A stretch of DNA of 64,000 nt from Caldalkalibacillus salinus (GTDB lineage: Bacteria > Bacillota > Bacilli > Caldalkalibacillales > JCM-10596). The DNA lies in the NCBI RefSeq assembly GCF_016745835.1, contig NZ_JAERVL010000007.1, positions 55,413 through 119,412 of the forward strand, read 5' to 3'. Each line of letters opens with the position of its first letter. Within the stretch, counting starts at the first letter, position 1. Shown piece after piece: positions 1 through 11,783 of this stretch. The position numbers and the translations under genes were made by a program. The notes beneath the pieces are model-generated. The model saw only the letters and a program-made list of their open reading frames with translations, ran no database searches and had not been told where the DNA came from.

Positions 1-3000
1 TTGGATTTGCGTGTCTTTTTCTTCCTTGGTCGCCCTTGCAAGTTCCATTTCAAAAGACGTCTCTTCTGGTGGATGAGGATTCGTATAAGTGTTCACACCA
101 ATGATTGGCAGCTCACCTGAGTGTTTTTTCGTTTCGTAGTATAGAGATTCTTCCTGAATTTTGCCACGTTGATATTGCGTTTCCATGGAACCGAGCACAC
201 CACCACGATCACTAATTCGCATAAACTCTGCCAGCACGGCCTCTTCTACTAAGTCAGTCAGTTCTTCAATAATAAAGGACCCTTGTAAAGCGTTTTCATT
301 TTTGGCCAGCCCGAGTTCTTTGGTAATAATCATCTGGATCGCCATCGCTCGGCGAACGGATTCTTCTGTCGGTGTCGTAATCGCTTCATCGTAAGCGTTC
401 GTGTGTAGTGAGTTACAATTATCGTAGATGGCCATAAGGGCTTGGAGTGTTGTACGAATATCATTAAAGTCTATTTCTTGTGCGTGTAGGGATCGTCCTG
501 AGGTTTGGATGTGATATTTCAACTTCTGACTTCTTTGGTTCGCTTTATACTTGTGTTTCATCACGGTCGCCCATATTCGCCGTGCCACTCTACCGATAAC
601 AGAGTATTCAGGGTCAAGGCCGTTACTGAAAAAGAAAGAGAGGTTCGGGGCAAAGTCATTAATGTCCATGCCTCGGCTCAAGTAATACTCTACATAAGTG
701 AAACCGTTGGCTAAAGTGAAGGCCAGTTGCGTTATCGGATTGGCACCCGCTTCTGCGATATGGTAACCAGATATACTGACAGAGTAATAGTTTCTCACTT
801 TATGATCAATAAAGTACTGTTGAATATCGCCCATCATTCTTAGGGCGAATTCGGTAGAAAAGATACATGTGTTTTGGCCTTGGTCTTCTTTTAAAATATC
901 AGCTTGAACGGTGCCTCGTACAGTGCTTAAGGCGTAGGCCTTGAGCTGCTCACGTTCTTCCTCATTCGGCTCGCGACCTTCTTTTTCAGTGAAATACTTC
1001 ACCTGTTGATCAATCGCTGTGTTCATGAACATCGCTAAGATAATCGGAGCTGGACCGTTAATGGTCATTGATACACTCGTACTTGGATCACATAAATCAA
1101 AACCAGCGTATAACTTTTTCATGTCCTCAAGCGTGCAGATGCTCACGCCACTTTCGCCAACTTTTCCATAGATATCTGGGCGGTAGTCTGGGTCTTCTCC
1201 GTATAGTGTGACACTATCAAATGCCGTGGAAAGTCGTTTGGCTGGGTCTTCTTTGGACAAATAGTGAAAGCGTTTATTCGTTCGTTCAGGTGTACCTTCA
1301 CCCGCAAATTGACGTTTGGGGTCTTCACCTTTACGCTTGAACGGGAATACACCAGCTGTATAAGGAAATTCCCCCGGTACGTTCTCTGTGAGTATCCACT
1401 CTAGTATATCGCCCCAATCTTGGTATTTAGGCAGGGATATCTTCGGAATCTTAGTCCCAGACAAGGACGTCGTATATAACTCTGTCACGATCTCTTTATC
1501 TCGGATCTGAGTGACATATTGCTCCTGTCTGTAAGCTTCCTTAACCTCAGGCCACTGATCTAGCTTCTTTTTACATTCGGGGTGTAGTTGCGCTTCTAAC
1601 TCTTTTTCAAGTTGTGTCAACACCCTTGATGTCTCTTCCATGTGGTTCGTCTTAGCTCCCGTATCACGATCTGTTAGGGTTTCTGAAGTCGTGCTACTTA
1701 AATCCAAATGGAGGAGGTCGTGTGAATCTTCTGTATTCTCATGCTGCTCCTCTAACGCTCGTTTCGCTCCTTGGACTTGATACAATTTTCTAGCGATGGC
1801 TGCTTGTTCTCGAGCAAAGGTTTTATAGGCGTGCACTGTCTGCACGATTTCGCCTAGGTACTGCCTTCTCTCTCCTGGAATGATGACGTTCTTCTCTGTC
1901 ACTGGATTCAGTGCACTTTGTTGTATCGGCCACGCCTGCTTTAATTTCTCATTGACTGTATCCATTATGGCAAAGAATAATTGGTTTGTTCCTGGGTCAT
2001 TAAATTGACTCGCGATCGTCCCGTATACAGGTAATGTCGATTCCTCACGATCAAAAAGCATACGACTTCGTTGGTACTGCTTGCGAACGTCACGCAAGGC
2101 ATCCGCAGACCCTTTGCGATCGAACTTGTTAATGGCAATGATATCTGCAAAATCAATCATGTCGATTTTCTCTAACTGTGAAGGTGCACCAAACTCACTG
2201 GTCATGACATACATTGATAAGTCACATAACTCTACAATCTCAGCGTCCCCTTGCCCGATGCCACTCGTTTCTACAATGATAAAGTCATAACCCGCTGCCT
2301 TTACGACCTGAATGGCATCTTCTAACGCCGCACTTAACTCTGTCTTAGATGAACGCGTAGCGAGACTGCGCATATAGACGTTCGGATGATGGATGGCGTT
2401 CATACGTATACGGTCTCCTAACAAGGCGCCTCCCGTTTTCTGTTTGGACGGATCGATAGAGATGATCGCCAGCGTACGTTCCGGAAACTGTTGAGTATAA
2501 CGGCGTACAAGCTCGTCTGTGAGGGAGCTTTTCCCCGCTCCACCCGTCCCCGTAATACCCAGAATGGGCGTCGTTCCCTCTTGTTGTTTCGCCTTTTCTC
2601 TTATGGCTTCTATCGCACTGGCCATCTCCTGCATCTGCTGCGCTTCCTTCTGTTCCACCCAATCCTCTGCGACAGTAATTAATCTGGCCACCATCTCGGG
2701 GTGGTGTACATCTAGTTTGTCTAGTGTCACTTCGCCTTGTTGCACGGTTGGAAAGTCACAAAGCTCTAACATTTGGTTAATCATACCCTGTAAACCGTAC
2801 TGACGTCCGTCTTCAGGTGAAAAGATCCTCGTGATGCCGTATTCATGCAGCTCTTTGATCTCTGGAGGAACGATGACCCCCCCACCGCCTCCAAAGATCT
2901 TAATATGGCTTGCTCCTCTTTCGCGAAGCAAATCATACATATATTTAAAATATTCAATATGTCCCCCTTGATAGGAACTGATGGCAATCCCTTGCACATC

Positions 3001-3198
3001 CTCTTGTATCGCTGCCGTCACCACCTCATCTACTGAGCGGTTATGGCCTAGGTGAATCACTTCTGCACCAGACGCCTGAATGATACGTCGCATCACGTTA
3101 ATCGAGGCGTCATGCCCGTCAAACAAACTAGACGCCGTGACAAACCTCAGCTTATGCTTCGGCATGTAAACTTCAGGATGGACTTGTTGAGCCAACAT
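1..3198 (-). CDS. icmF: Fused isobutyryl-CoA mutase IcmF (C-terminus cut by window edge)
   Basis: Adenosylcobalamin enzyme that interconverts isobutyryl-CoA and n-butyryl-CoA. The frame is open from ATG 3198 to base 1: 1066 codons, so probably only about 20 residues are missing. Order: N-terminal B12-binding domain (DGHDAS at residues 27-32 with axial His29, then an FGGGGG stretch), a MeaB-like GTPase domain (Walker [10 protein letters not shown] near 214-222) and a C-terminal mutase barrel ([11 protein letters not shown]). B12 domain - G domain - mutase in one chain is the IcmF architecture and separates it from two-subunit methylmalonyl-CoA mutase. A ribosome site (AGGAGGCGAGC) precedes the start, which overlaps the end of the TetR gene by 26 bp. 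Isobutyryl-CoA specificity is inferred from the architecture, not from active-site residues. Confidence 0.93.
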   Translation of the reverse strand, partial: MLAQQVHPEVYMPKHKLRFVTASSLFDGHDASINVMRRIIQASGAEVIHLGHNRSVDEVVTAAIQEDVQGIAISSYQGGHIEYFKYMYDLLRERGASHIKIFGGGGGVIVPPEIKELHEYGITRIFSPEDGRQYGLQGMINQMLELCDFPTVQQGEVTLDKLDVHHPEMVARLITVAEDWVEQKEAQQMQEMASAIEAIREKAKQQEGTTPILGITGTGGAGKSSLTDELVRRYTQQFPERTLAIISIDPSKQKTGGALLGDRIRMNAIHHPNVYMRSLATRSSKTELSAALEDAIQVVKAAGYDFIIVETSGIGQGDAEIVELCDLSMYVMTSEFGAPSQLEKIDMIDFADIIAINKFDRKGSADALRDVRKQYQRSRMLFDREESTLPVYGTIASQFNDPGTNQLFFAIMDTVNEKLKQAWPIQQSALNPVTEKNVIIPGERRQYLGEIVQTVHAYKTFAREQAAIARKLYQVQGAKRALEEQHENTEDSHDLLHLDLSSTTSETLTDRDTGAKTNHMEETSRVLTQLEKELEAQLHPECKKKLDQWPEVKEAYRQEQYVTQIRDKEIVTELYTTSLSGTKIPKISLPKYQDWGDILEWILTENVPGEFPYTAGVFPFKRKGEDPKRQFAGEGTPERTNKRFHYLSKEDPAKRLSTAFDSVTLYGEDPDYRPDIYGKVGESGVSICTLEDMKKLYAGFDLCDPSTSVSMTINGPAPIILAMFMNTAIDQQVKYFTEKEGREPNEEEREQLKAYALSTVRGTVQADILKEDQGQNTCIFSTEFALRMMGDIQQYFIDHKVRNYYSVSISGYHIAEAGANPITQLAFTLANGFTYVEYYLSRGMDINDFAPNLSFFFSNGLDPEYSVIGRVARRIWATVMKHKYKANQRSQKLKYHIQTSGRSLHAQEIDFNDIRTTLQALMAIYDNCNSLHTNAYDEAITTPTEESVRRAMAIQMIITKELGLAKNENALQGSFIIEELTDLVEEAVLAEFMRISDRGGVLGSMETQYQRGKIQEESLYYETKKHSGELPIIGVNTYTNPHPPEETSFEMELARATKEEKDTQIQ

Positions 3199-3838
3199 TG
3201 CTCGCCTCCTTTTTACTTCTAATTTGGTTCATGATGAGCGATGTCTGCTTTTCGATAAATTCCTCTAACGTAAACGCCTTGGCCAACGCCCATCTTCTGA
3301 ATACCCACATCTCGGCTAGAACCATGATGTTATGTGCCATCAGCTTGACTTCCTTAGGATCGAGTTGAATGCTCCCATCATCAATACCCTTCTGTAACAC
3401 TTGCTCAAATATATTGGTGATATCGACCTCTTTGTTTAACACGTAGGAGAGTGTGTCCTGTGGTAAAGATTTGGCTTCTTGATAGATTAGCAGGACGCGG
3501 TCTTGCATGTCATTCATCACTTGGAAAAAGTGTTGAATCGCTGCTTGCAGGGAGTCAATGCCTTGCTCCTCCTCTTGGATGGCCTGCTGAATACGATCTT
3601 CTAGCTCTTGGTGAATCGCATCACAAACAAGGTAGAGTACATCTTCCTTTGATTCAATATATTCATACAGGGTGCCAATGCTGAATCCAGCTTTTGAAGC
3701 AATTTCTCTTGTTGTTGTTTTATGAAAGCCTTTTTCTATGAAAAGAGATACGGCTGCTTCGATCATTTGCTCTCTTCTTCTTTTGACTAGTTTTTGATCT
3801 TTTACGAGTGATGGAATTGGCTTCTTTCCTTTCGCCAC
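3173..3838 (-). CDS. TetR/AcrR-family repressor, FadR-like
   Basis: 221-residue TetR-type regulator. Residues about 20-75 form the DNA-binding domain ([29 protein letters not shown]); the rest is the helical ligand domain. It lies between meaB (17 bp upstream) and icmF (overlapping), inside an acyl-CoA degradation operon. Bacillus FadR (YsiA) is a TetR repressor of beta-oxidation genes released by long-chain acyl-CoA, so an acyl-CoA-responsive autoregulator of this operon is the natural inference. The palindrome at 11793-11814 before fadF is a candidate target. The ligand is unknown. Confidence 0.85.
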   Translation of the reverse strand: MAKGKKPIPSLVKDQKLVKRRREQMIEAAVSLFIEKGFHKTTTREIASKAGFSIGTLYEYIESKEDVLYLVCDAIHQELEDRIQQAIQEEEQGIDSLQAAIQHFFQVMNDMQDRVLLIYQEAKSLPQDTLSYVLNKEVDITNIFEQVLQKGIDDGSIQLDPKEVKLMAHNIMVLAEMWVFRRWALAKAFTLEEFIEKQTSLIMNQIRSKKEASNVGSTSPS

Positions 3839-3855
3839 TTAAACTCCCCCTTCCT

Positions 3856-4842
3856 CTACTCTCTGATAGTCTGTTCTGTCTCCCTGGCCGGGCCATCATC
3901 CGACGAAAACCATTGCTTAAACAATGCGGTGGCGATATGATAAGGGTTATTTTTACCGTTTCTAGCCTGTTGCAACATCCTTTTCATCTCATCTTCAGCT
4001 AGACGTTCACGCATAAAAAGAGAGAGCTGATGCTGTATGGTCTCGTGTACTTCACGCACCAACCGGTCCTGTTTTCTCTTCTCTCCCTCTCCTGACGAAC
4101 GGAGATAGTTTTGGTGTGCCTGCACCTCATCCCATAGCTCCGCGACACCTTCGTTCTTGGTACTCACTGACTGCACAATGGGAGGTCGCCACGTATGATC
4201 ATGCTTCACTAAATCTAGCATGTGCTCTATCTCAGCAACCAGTTTAGAAGCACCCGGTATATCCGCTTTATTAATGACATAAACATCGGCAATCTCCATA
4301 ATGCCGGCCTTAAACGCTTGAACCGTATCCCCACCATTGGGTGTTAGCACAACCATGGTGGTATCAGCTACATTCATAATATCGAGTTCCGTTTGGCCTA
4401 CACCGACCGTTTCAATGAGAATAACATCTTTCCCGAAAGCGTCTACAGCGTGGACGGCTTCCTTTGTTGCTCTGGCCAGCCCTCCTAAGCTACCCCGGGT
4501 ACTCATGCTGCGAATGAATACCTGTGGATCAACATAATGCTGTGACATGCGTACTCGATCGCCTAACAAGGCACCGCCAGTAAAAGGACTGGTCGGGTCA
4601 ACGGCAATGATGCCGACACTAAGCCCTTGTTGACGAAGGAGGTGAATCAATCGATTAACCAGTGAGCTTTTACCAGCTCCAGGTGCACCAGTGATACCGA
4701 CCTTAATGGCACGATCTTTGTACGGATGTAATGCTTCGAGAAGCTGCAAGCGACTGGGGTGATCATTTTCAATGTGGGAGATGGCACGGGCGAGGGCACG
4801 AACGTCGCCTTTTAATAATCTTTGAATCAATGCATCCATCAT
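3856..4842 (-). CDS. meaB: MeaB/ArgK-family G3E GTPase, B12 mutase chaperone
   Basis: 328-residue P-loop GTPase that protects B12-dependent acyl-CoA mutases and gates cofactor loading. Walker A is GAPGAGKSS (residues 52-60); further motifs are [18 protein letters not shown], the ETVGVGQTE switch and the guanine-specificity motif NKAD. Ribosome site CAGGAGTG precedes the ATG. The gene is 17 bp before tetR and close to icmF, although IcmF already carries its own G domain. MeaB may therefore serve a separate methylmalonyl-CoA mutase encoded elsewhere, or assist IcmF. Confidence 0.92.
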   Translation of the reverse strand: MMDALIQRLLKGDVRALARAISHIENDHPSRLQLLEALHPYKDRAIKVGITGAPGAGKSSLVNRLIHLLRQQGLSVGIIAVDPTSPFTGGALLGDRVRMSQHYVDPQVFIRSMSTRGSLGGLARATKEAVHAVDAFGKDVILIETVGVGQTELDIMNVADTTMVVLTPNGGDTVQAFKAGIMEIADVYVINKADIPGASKLVAEIEHMLDLVKHDHTWRPPIVQSVSTKNEGVAELWDEVQAHQNYLRSSGEGEKRKQDRLVREVHETIQHQLSLFMRERLAEDEMKRMLQQARNGKNNPYHIATALFKQWFSSDDGPARETEQTIRE

Positions 4843-4879
4843 GCTTTCACTCCTGTAGAGTTAGACTTGCTTTGACCCT

Positions 4880-4920
4880 ATTATACCGTCCGTGCTAGCC
4901 TTTATGTTGAATTTTTCAAC
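4880..4920 (-). promoter_or_regulatory. Possible internal promoter and palindrome before meaB
   Basis: On the minus strand a TATAAT hexamer (plus 4880-4885) lies downstream of the 15-bp palindrome GTTGAA-AAA-TTCAAC (4906-4920). No good -35 box at normal spacing is visible. The gap of 148 bp is the longest inside the operon, so a secondary promoter for meaB-tetR-icmF is possible but weakly supported. Confidence 0.3.
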
Positions 4921-4990
4921 TTCTTTGTTTGCGATGTGTATAATGGACTCTTCTCGCTTTTTCTTTTGAGTCCTTGCTCATCTGTGCTGC

Positions 4991-6133
4991 CTACTCTGAT
5001 AATAAGTATTTAGAAATCACAAGTCTTTGAATCTCATTCGTGCCTTCATAGATTTGCGTAATTTTGGCATCTCTCATAAACCGTTCTACCGGATATTCCC
5101 TCGTGTATCCGTACCCACCAAAGACCTGGACGGCGTTGGTTGTGACCTCCATGGCAATATCCCCTGCGTATAGCTTACTCATGGCGGACGCTTTGCCGTA
5201 TGGCAGACCTTCGCTTTCTAACCAAGCGGCTTGATAAGTGAGTAGTCGTGCAGCCTCGACCTGCGTCGCCATATCTGCGAGCATAAATTGCAAGGCTTGC
5301 TGGTCGGCTATCGGCTTCCCAAACTGCTTACGCTCTTTGGCATAAGCGAGGGCATGGTCTAATGCTCCCTGTGCAATCCCGACTGCTTGAGCAGAAATAC
5401 CATTCCGACCACCATCCAAAGTCATCATGGCCACTTTAAACCCGTCGCCTTCTTCCCCTAATCTGTTCTCCACCGGTACTTTCACATTGTCAAAGATAAT
5501 CTCCAAAGTTGGTGATGAGCGAATACCTAGCTTTTTTTCTTTTTTACCCATGCGAAAACCTTCCATTCCCTTTTCTAGAATGAAAGCACTGATGCCTTTA
5601 TGTTTCTTCTCTGGGTTGGTCATGGCGAACACAATGTAGATATCCGCCTCACCTGCGTTAGTAATAAAGATTTTGTTACCATTGAGGATATAATGATCGC
5701 CTTCTCTGACGGCCGTTGTTTTCATTGCGGCAGCGTCCGACCCAGAGCCTGGTTCAGTTAGCCCGTATGCTCCAATCTTCTGACCTTCTGCTAATGGCCG
5801 TAGGTAGGTCTGCTTTTGCTCTTTGTTACCGAATTGGTGCAATGGCCAACTGGCGAGTGAGACATGGGCCGACAGTGTGACCCCAGTTGAGGCACATACT
5901 CTCGATAGTTCTTCCACAGCAATGACATAACTCAGGTAGTCTGAACCAATCCCACCGTATTGTTCATCCCACGGTATTCCTGTTAATCCCAACTCTGCCA
6001 TCTGATCAAATATCGCGCGATCAAATCGTTCTTCTTCATCTCTTTCTGTCGCAGTCGGTGCCACTTCATTTTCGGCGAAGTCCCTGACCATTTTGCGTAT
6101 CATTTGATGCTCTTCTGATAATTGAAAGTTCAT
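4991..6133 (-). CDS. Acyl-CoA dehydrogenase (first of two)
   Basis: 380-residue FAD flavoenzyme that makes the alpha,beta double bond in an acyl-CoA and passes electrons to ETF. Length and motifs fit the short/branched-chain group: [27 protein letters not shown], and C-terminal [11 protein letters not shown] with the likely catalytic base Glu363. It lies 87 bp after a second acyl-CoA dehydrogenase gene, which it resembles throughout (tandem paralogues). With IcmF in the operon, substrates are probably butyryl- or isobutyryl-type CoAs, but chain-length preference cannot be read from the sequence. Confidence 0.93.
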   Translation of the reverse strand: MNFQLSEEHQMIRKMVRDFAENEVAPTATERDEEERFDRAIFDQMAELGLTGIPWDEQYGGIGSDYLSYVIAVEELSRVCASTGVTLSAHVSLASWPLHQFGNKEQKQTYLRPLAEGQKIGAYGLTEPGSGSDAAAMKTTAVREGDHYILNGNKIFITNAGEADIYIVFAMTNPEKKHKGISAFILEKGMEGFRMGKKEKKLGIRSSPTLEIIFDNVKVPVENRLGEEGDGFKVAMMTLDGGRNGISAQAVGIAQGALDHALAYAKERKQFGKPIADQQALQFMLADMATQVEAARLLTYQAAWLESEGLPYGKASAMSKLYAGDIAMEVTTNAVQVFGGYGYTREYPVERFMRDAKITQIYEGTNEIQRLVISKYLLSE

Positions 6134-6220
6134 TGTCCTCTCCCCTTATCTGGCTAATCTAGTGGGTTCTGATATCCATCACACAAGTGCCTTCATAGAC
6201 ACAAATGACCATGATGCTTG

Positions 6221-7354
6221 TTACAAGTGTTTGCTAATGACCATTCGTTGAATTTGGTTTGTGCCTTCATAGATTTGTGTAATCTTAGCGTCTCGGAAAA
6301 GGCGTTCAACAGGATACTCTTTGGTATAGCCGTATCCCCCAAAGACTTGAATGGCTTCCGTTGTCACATTCATCGCTGTATCTGAGGCGAAACGCTTGGC
6401 CATTGACGCTTCCATTCCGCATGAATCCCCTTCGGTTCTGAGGTATGCGGCACGGTATGTCAATAATTTAGCCGCTTCAGCTTGGGTGGCCATATCCGCT
6501 AGCTTAAAGGCAACGCCTTGTTGTTTGCCGATCGACCTCCCAAATTGTTGCCGCTCTTGCGCATAAGCGGTAGAGAGGTCTAAGGCGTGTTCGGCAATAC
6601 CTAGTGCCTGAGCGGCAATACCGATACGCCCCACATCTAAATTGGCCATGGCGATCGTAAAGCCCTCGCCTTCTTCTCCTAAACGATTCTCTACGGGGAC
6701 TTTCATATTTTCTAAAATGAGCTCAGAGGTGTTAGAACCGTTCAAGCCCATCTTCTTTTCTTTTTTACCAACGGTTAACCCCTCGAACCCTTTTTCCACT
6801 ATAAACGCCGTGATGCCTTTTACGCCTTTATCGGGATCGGTCACAGCAAAGGTGATGTATATATCAGCTTCACCTGCGTTTGTGATAAAAACCTTAGATC
6901 CGTTTAGGATATAATAGTCCCCTTGACGCTCTGCGGTTGTCTTTAAATTAGATGCGTCTGACCCCGCTTGTGGTTCTGTTAAGGCAAAAGCGCCCAAATA
7001 TGTACCCGAGGCCAGCTTGGGAACAAACCGTTGCTTCTGCTCCTCCGTGCCAAAGTATAGGATAGGATTAGTTCCGACTGACGTGTGAACAGATAATATC
7101 ACGCCTATAGTGGCACTCACCTTAGAGAGCTCATGTATGGTAATAATGTAAGATGTGAAGTCTGCACCAACACCTCCCCATCGCTCAGGGACGGGTATGC
7201 CCATCAGCCCCAGCTCACCCATACGGTTGACGATGTCTCGTGGGAATGCGTCCGTTTCGTCCATCTCTGCAACAATCGGTTCTATTTCTTTTTGGGCAAA
7301 ATCACGAACCATTTTTCTCATCATGTCCTGCTCTTCTGTCCACCTGAAGTCCAT
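6221..7354 (-). CDS. Acyl-CoA dehydrogenase (second of two)
   Basis: 377-residue acyl-CoA dehydrogenase, a paralogue of the neighbouring gene at 4991. Motifs: [28 protein letters not shown], and C-terminal [11 protein letters not shown] with likely catalytic Glu363. A ribosome site (AGGAGGAGC) precedes the ATG. It sits 54 bp after the 3-hydroxybutyryl-CoA dehydrogenase gene. Two such enzymes next to IcmF suggest one for the straight C4 acyl-CoA and one for the branched isomer; that split is inference. Confidence 0.93.
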   Translation of the reverse strand: MDFRWTEEQDMMRKMVRDFAQKEIEPIVAEMDETDAFPRDIVNRMGELGLMGIPVPERWGGVGADFTSYIITIHELSKVSATIGVILSVHTSVGTNPILYFGTEEQKQRFVPKLASGTYLGAFALTEPQAGSDASNLKTTAERQGDYYILNGSKVFITNAGEADIYITFAVTDPDKGVKGITAFIVEKGFEGLTVGKKEKKMGLNGSNTSELILENMKVPVENRLGEEGEGFTIAMANLDVGRIGIAAQALGIAEHALDLSTAYAQERQQFGRSIGKQQGVAFKLADMATQAEAAKLLTYRAAYLRTEGDSCGMEASMAKRFASDTAMNVTTEAIQVFGGYGYTKEYPVERLFRDAKITQIYEGTNQIQRMVISKHL

Positions 7355-7408
7355 GGTGCTCCTCCTCTTCCTCCGTACAACTCATCTACCTGCGAGTTGC
7401 TTCAAGTA

Positions 7409-8263
7409 TTAAGTGTCATAAACATAGAAACCTCGGCCCGTTTTACGTCCTAACCATCCAGCCTTTACATATTTGCGTAAAAGGGGACATGGGCGGTACT
7501 TATCATCACCGAAGCCTTCATGTAGAGTTTCCATAATATAGAGACACGTATCTAAGCCAATAAAGTCCGCCAAGGTTAGCGGTCCCATAGGGTGGTTCAT
7601 CCCCAGCTGCATCACTTTATCGACGTCTTCAGGAGAAGCAACCCCCTCATAAACCGTGTAAATAGCCTCATTAATCATGGGCATAAGGACACGATTAGAA
7701 ACAAAGCCTGGGAAGTCGTTCACTTCAACAGGGGTTTTGTTCAGTTGCTTCGCAAGGTCATATACGGCATCAGACACCTCATCACTCGTCGCCAAACCGC
7801 GAATCACCTCTACCAATTTCATCACTGGTACCGGATTCATAAAATGCATCCCGATGACCTTATCCGCTCGCTTCGTGGTGGCGGCAATCTCCGTGATCGG
7901 TAAAGAAGACGTATTGGTGGCTAGAATAGCGTGGGGCGGGGCGAGGTCATCTAGTCTAGCAAAAACGTTCTTCTTCACCTCCATGTTCTCAACAGCCGCT
8001 TCAATCACGATATCTGCCTCCTTGGCTGAAGCGATCTCGGTCGATGGTTTGATCCGAAGCATAGTGGCTTCTTTTTGCTCCTCGTCAATCTTGCCTTTAT
8101 CCACTTGTTTGGCTAAGTTTTGTTCTATTTTTTGAATCCCGCGATTAACAAAATTGTCCTTTAAGTCTTGTAAAATGACGTCTTTACCGGCTTGGGCCAT
8201 GACCTGGGCTATTCCAGATCCCATCTGACCAGCACCAATCACCATGACTTTATCTATCTTCAT
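7409..8263 (-). CDS. hbd: 3-hydroxybutyryl-CoA dehydrogenase
   Basis: 284-residue NAD(P)-dependent dehydrogenase of the beta-oxidation/butyrate cycle that interconverts 3-hydroxybutyryl-CoA and acetoacetyl-CoA. The Rossmann motif GAGQMG is at residues 10-15. GMHFMNPVP contains the catalytic His, and DFPGFVSNRV and GMNHPMGPLTLADFIGLD follow in the C-terminal domain. The ATG at 8263 is chosen over one seven codons upstream because AAAGGAGGTC lies seven bases before it. Length equals the family norm. It is a member of the fadF-icmF operon; Bacillus mmgB is the closest named relative I can suggest. Confidence 0.93.
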   Translation of the reverse strand: MKIDKVMVIGAGQMGSGIAQVMAQAGKDVILQDLKDNFVNRGIQKIEQNLAKQVDKGKIDEEQKEATMLRIKPSTEIASAKEADIVIEAAVENMEVKKNVFARLDDLAPPHAILATNTSSLPITEIAATTKRADKVIGMHFMNPVPVMKLVEVIRGLATSDEVSDAVYDLAKQLNKTPVEVNDFPGFVSNRVLMPMINEAIYTVYEGVASPEDVDKVMQLGMNHPMGPLTLADFIGLDTCLYIMETLHEGFGDDKYRPCPLLRKYVKAGWLGRKTGRGFYVYDT

Positions 8264-8306
8264 ACTTTGACCTCCTTTTTTCATGTGTCTGCCGTTTTTG
8301 GTAATG

Positions 8307-8359
8307 TCCGTGGGGTAAGGGGGTAGAAGGAGTTAAGCATGACAATCCTTACCCACGGA
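8307..8359 (-). repeat. Intercistronic inverted repeat between thiolase and hbd genes
   Basis: CCGTGGGGTAAGG (8308-8320) and CCTTACCCACGG (8347-8358) form a 12-bp stem with one bulged G around a 26-base loop; T8307-A8359 can extend it. No T-run follows on either strand, so it is not a normal terminator. It fills about half of the 110-bp gap between two genes of one operon and may be an mRNA-processing or stability hairpin. Confidence 0.6.
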
Positions 8360-8373
8360 GGCATACCAATAGA

Positions 8374-9558
8374 TTATCCATCCACTCGCACGAGGATCGC
8401 ATCTCCTTGAGCTGCGCCACTACAGATGGCGGCAACACCTAATCCTCCACCTCGACGTTGCAGCTCATAGATTAAAGTCATCAAAATCCGTGCACCGCTA
8501 GCCCCGATAGGATGCCCGAGGGCGATGGCACCCCCATTAACATTCAGCTTTTCATGTGGGATATTGGCGATGTCTGCACTCGTGAGTGTCACAGCAGCAA
8601 AAGCCTCGTTAATTTCAAATAAATCTATTTGGTCGACCGTATAACCTGTCTGGGATAGTAGTTTTTGAATGGCGAGTGCTGGGGTTTTAGCCAGATATGG
8701 CGCCTCTTCCCCAACAGCGGCATGACCTTCAATAAACGCTAGTGGTTTTTTCCCTTCCTGTTGGGCACGTTCAGCAGACATGAGTAAGAACGCCCCTGCC
8801 CCATCGTTTACGCCCGGGGCATTCCCTGCTGTAACAGACCCATTTGACGTGAATACAGGAGGGAGCTTCGCTAGTTTCTCAACACTCGTGTCCCTACGTG
8901 GGGCTTCATCTTTGTTGACCTCCACGGGCTCTCCTTTCCTTTGGGGAACGGAAACGGAGACAATTTCATCGTCTAGTACACCCTTATCAATAGCCTCAAC
9001 CGCACGCTGGTGACTGCGATACGCCCACTCATCTTGCGCTTCTCTTGAAACTTGAAATTCTTCAGCCACGTTGCTGCCGTGTACAGCCATATGCACCTGA
9101 TCAAAGGCACAGGTGAGGCCATCATGAATCATAAGATCCTTCACTTTTTGGTCACCCATGCGTAGTCCCCAGCGTGCTTTGGGCAGCAAGTATGGCGCAT
9201 TACTCATGCTTTCCATGCCTCCCGCCGCGATCACCGTCGCATCTCCTGCACGGATAATTTGATCCGCTAAAGTCACGGCTCGCAAGCCAGAAGCACACAC
9301 TTTATTAATGGTTTCACTTAAGACTTCCCAGTCATAACCAGCTTTACGCGCCGCTTGTCTTGAGGGGATTTGCCCAGCTCCACCCTGAAGCACCATCCCC
9401 ATGATCACTTGTTCTACCTCTGTTTGTGGCATGTCTGCGCGTCGGGCCACTTCTTGTAATGTCGTTGCGCCGAGATCAACAGCGGGCACATCCTTGAATG
9501 CGCTACCAAATCTACCAAAAGGGGTCCTTGCTGCACTCACAATCACTGTTTTTGTCAT
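8374..9558 (-). CDS. Acetyl-CoA acetyltransferase (thiolase)
   Basis: 394-residue thiolase II that cleaves acetoacetyl-CoA to two acetyl-CoA or runs in reverse. The acylated nucleophile is Cys88 in [10 protein letters not shown]. The active-site His is in [17 protein letters not shown], and the second cysteine is in [14 protein letters not shown] is also present. The ATG at 9558 follows AGAGGAGA; a longer frame starting 20 codons upstream would add a basic tail not seen in the family. It is 28 bp downstream of fadF in the operon. Confidence 0.93.
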   Translation of the reverse strand: MTKTVIVSAARTPFGRFGSAFKDVPAVDLGATTLQEVARRADMPQTEVEQVIMGMVLQGGAGQIPSRQAARKAGYDWEVLSETINKVCASGLRAVTLADQIIRAGDATVIAAGGMESMSNAPYLLPKARWGLRMGDQKVKDLMIHDGLTCAFDQVHMAVHGSNVAEEFQVSREAQDEWAYRSHQRAVEAIDKGVLDDEIVSVSVPQRKGEPVEVNKDEAPRRDTSVEKLAKLPPVFTSNGSVTAGNAPGVNDGAGAFLLMSAERAQQEGKKPLAFIEGHAAVGEEAPYLAKTPALAIQKLLSQTGYTVDQIDLFEINEAFAAVTLTSADIANIPHEKLNVNGGAIALGHPIGASGARILMTLIYELQRRGGGLGVAAICSGAAQGDAILVRVDG

Positions 9559-9586
9559 GGCTTGTTTTCTCCTCTCTCTTCTTGTA

Positions 9587-11740
9587 TTAATGGGGGACTT
9601 TTTCGGTCGACGTTTCAATAGCCGAGAGTAAAATCTCAGCGATGTCCTTCGTTTGTACCGATTCTTCTACTTCTAAGGCCTTGGTACCATCATTCATCAT
9701 CGTTAAACAGTAAGGACAACCACTACTAATCACGGACGGATTAACCGCTAGCGCTTGCTCTGTACGCTCCAGATTGACGCGTTTGCCCTCCGTTTCTTCA
9801 AGCCACATCATACCGCCGCCAGCACCACAGCACATGCCTCTTTCTCTGTTACGTTCCATTTCGACGATATCAACACCGGGAATTGTTTTTAAAATCTCAC
9901 GTGGTAATTCGTAAATGTTGTTATAACGACCCAAATAACAGGAATCATGGTACGTGATGCGCTCATCAACCGTTTTGCTTGGCTTCAGTCTGCCATCGCG
10001 TAAGCACTCAACGATCAACTCGGTATGGTGTAGGACTTCCGCCTCTAAGCCAAATTCAGGATATTCGTTCTTAAGTGTGTTGTACGTATGTGGACAAGCC
10101 GTCACAATTTTCTTAACGTCATATTTTTGCAGCGTCTCAATGTTCTCCATACACAATTGTTGGAACAGAAACTCGTTTCCCATGCGTCTGGCCGTATCTC
10201 CAGAATTCTTCTCTTCGTTTCCGAGGATGGCAAACTTCACACCGGCCTCGTTCATGAGCTTTGCAAAAGCATGTGCCACCTTTTTGTTGCGGTTATCGAA
10301 GCTACCCATAGAACCGACGAACCATAAAACGTCAAATTCTTCTGTTTCCTTCACCGTTGGCACATGGATGTCCTCAAATTGGTCACGCCACTCAATGCGC
10401 TCTTTGCGATTGATCCCCCAAGGATTGCTCTGACGTTCAATGTTATTGAAGGTCCGTTGCGCTTCCTGGGACACTTTTCCTTCTGTCAGTACGAGGTAAC
10501 GACGCATATCAATGATCTTATCGACATGTTCATTCATCACAGGGCACTCATCTTCACAGTTACGACACGTCGTACACGCCCAAATCTCCTCTTCAGTGAT
10601 GACGTCACCGATTAAGTCAATACTATATTCAAAGTTAGACAGCACTTCTTTCTCCGCTGTGGCAGCGGCCTCGTCATCCCCTGCTTGGCGTACCGCTTGC
10701 TTCGCTTGGGCCAACTGATTGCCTTGTGTGTCACTAAAGGCGTACGCTGGCATCCAAGGGGTTCGAGAGGTAATCGCAGCCCCTTTATCCGTTAGATGAT
10801 CACGAATCTTCGTGATTAAATCCATAGGGGAGAGCATCTTACCTGTACCTGAGGCCGGACACATATTCGTACAGCGCCCACACTCAACGCAGGCGTATAA
10901 GTCAACCAACTGCTTTTGGGTGAAGTCCTCTACCTTCCCCACGCCATACTCTTCTAAAGACTCATCCTCGAAATCAATGCTCCTTAGTTTCCCTGGATGC
11001 TCCCGTCTCTTCAGGAAAATGTTAATCGGGGCCACGATAAGGTGAAAATGCTTAGACTGTGGTACATAAAGTAAAAAGGCCAGTAATACGACATTGTGCG
11101 CCCACCAGAAAACCCAAAACATCACATTCGCTGCCTCAGCACTCATCCAGGAAAAAGCCATGGCCACCATGGATGAAAAAGGGTGATAGCCATTAAAGCC
11201 TTGTGCCAGCTCTCCTTGGTGCGACAGCATCACCGCTTCAAAACCTAGGGAAAGTATAACGGTGAGCATCAAGCTAAAGATAAAAATAATGACAAGACTC
11301 GCTTTAAAGTTACGTTTTAAGCGTGGCAGCTTCTCTATAAAGCGTCGGTAACCAGCATATCCTACAGCAAGAAGGATGAGGGCCACAGTGATTTCCTGCA
11401 TCAGGACGAAATAAGGATACGCTGATCCTAATGGCATCCATTCTGGGTTCCTCGTTAAACCCTTACCGATGAGATCAATGGCACCAAACTGTAATATGAT
11501 AAAACCATAAAACATGAAAAAGTGCATGACCCCACTTTTCTTATCTTTCAATAATTTCTTATGTCCAAACATTTGGACGAGCAACTCATTTAAACGTTCT
11601 TTGAAAGCTTGCTTAAAATCCGTTTCCTTCCCTAGCTTGACGAATAAGTAACGACTGTAGACGATATGCACAAAAAGATATAAGGCATACGATAGTACAG
11701 CAAAAAAAGCGATTAGGTTAAGTACGGCTAACCATTCCAC
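9587..11740 (-). CDS. fadF: Membrane Fe-S oxidoreductase FadF/EtfD-like (ETF:quinone reductase)
   Basis: 717-residue membrane protein resembling Bacillus FadF (YwjF) and actinobacterial EtfD. The N-terminal third has about five or six hydrophobic segments (NarI-like haem/quinone domain). Two ferredoxin clusters follow ([12 protein letters not shown] and [12 protein letters not shown]). Two heterodisulfide-reductase-type cysteine-rich regions end the protein ([10 protein letters not shown], then [10 protein letters not shown] and SGCPYC). It probably takes electrons from ETF, reduced by the acyl-CoA dehydrogenases of this operon, to menaquinone. The GTG start follows GGGGGGAGAGAAT. It is the first gene of the operon, behind a candidate promoter at 11784-11811. 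Confidence 0.9.
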   Translation of the reverse strand: MEWLAVLNLIAFFAVLSYALYLFVHIVYSRYLFVKLGKETDFKQAFKERLNELLVQMFGHKKLLKDKKSGVMHFFMFYGFIILQFGAIDLIGKGLTRNPEWMPLGSAYPYFVLMQEITVALILLAVGYAGYRRFIEKLPRLKRNFKASLVIIFIFSLMLTVILSLGFEAVMLSHQGELAQGFNGYHPFSSMVAMAFSWMSAEAANVMFWVFWWAHNVVLLAFLLYVPQSKHFHLIVAPINIFLKRREHPGKLRSIDFEDESLEEYGVGKVEDFTQKQLVDLYACVECGRCTNMCPASGTGKMLSPMDLITKIRDHLTDKGAAITSRTPWMPAYAFSDTQGNQLAQAKQAVRQAGDDEAAATAEKEVLSNFEYSIDLIGDVITEEEIWACTTCRNCEDECPVMNEHVDKIIDMRRYLVLTEGKVSQEAQRTFNNIERQSNPWGINRKERIEWRDQFEDIHVPTVKETEEFDVLWFVGSMGSFDNRNKKVAHAFAKLMNEAGVKFAILGNEEKNSGDTARRMGNEFLFQQLCMENIETLQKYDVKKIVTACPHTYNTLKNEYPEFGLEAEVLHHTELIVECLRDGRLKPSKTVDERITYHDSCYLGRYNNIYELPREILKTIPGVDIVEMERNRERGMCCGAGGGMMWLEETEGKRVNLERTEQALAVNPSVISSGCPYCLTMMNDGTKALEVEESVQTKDIAEILLSAIETSTEKVPH

Positions 11741-11783
11741 ATTCTCTCCCCCCTACAATAGATCTAGATTTAATCCCTTGAAT

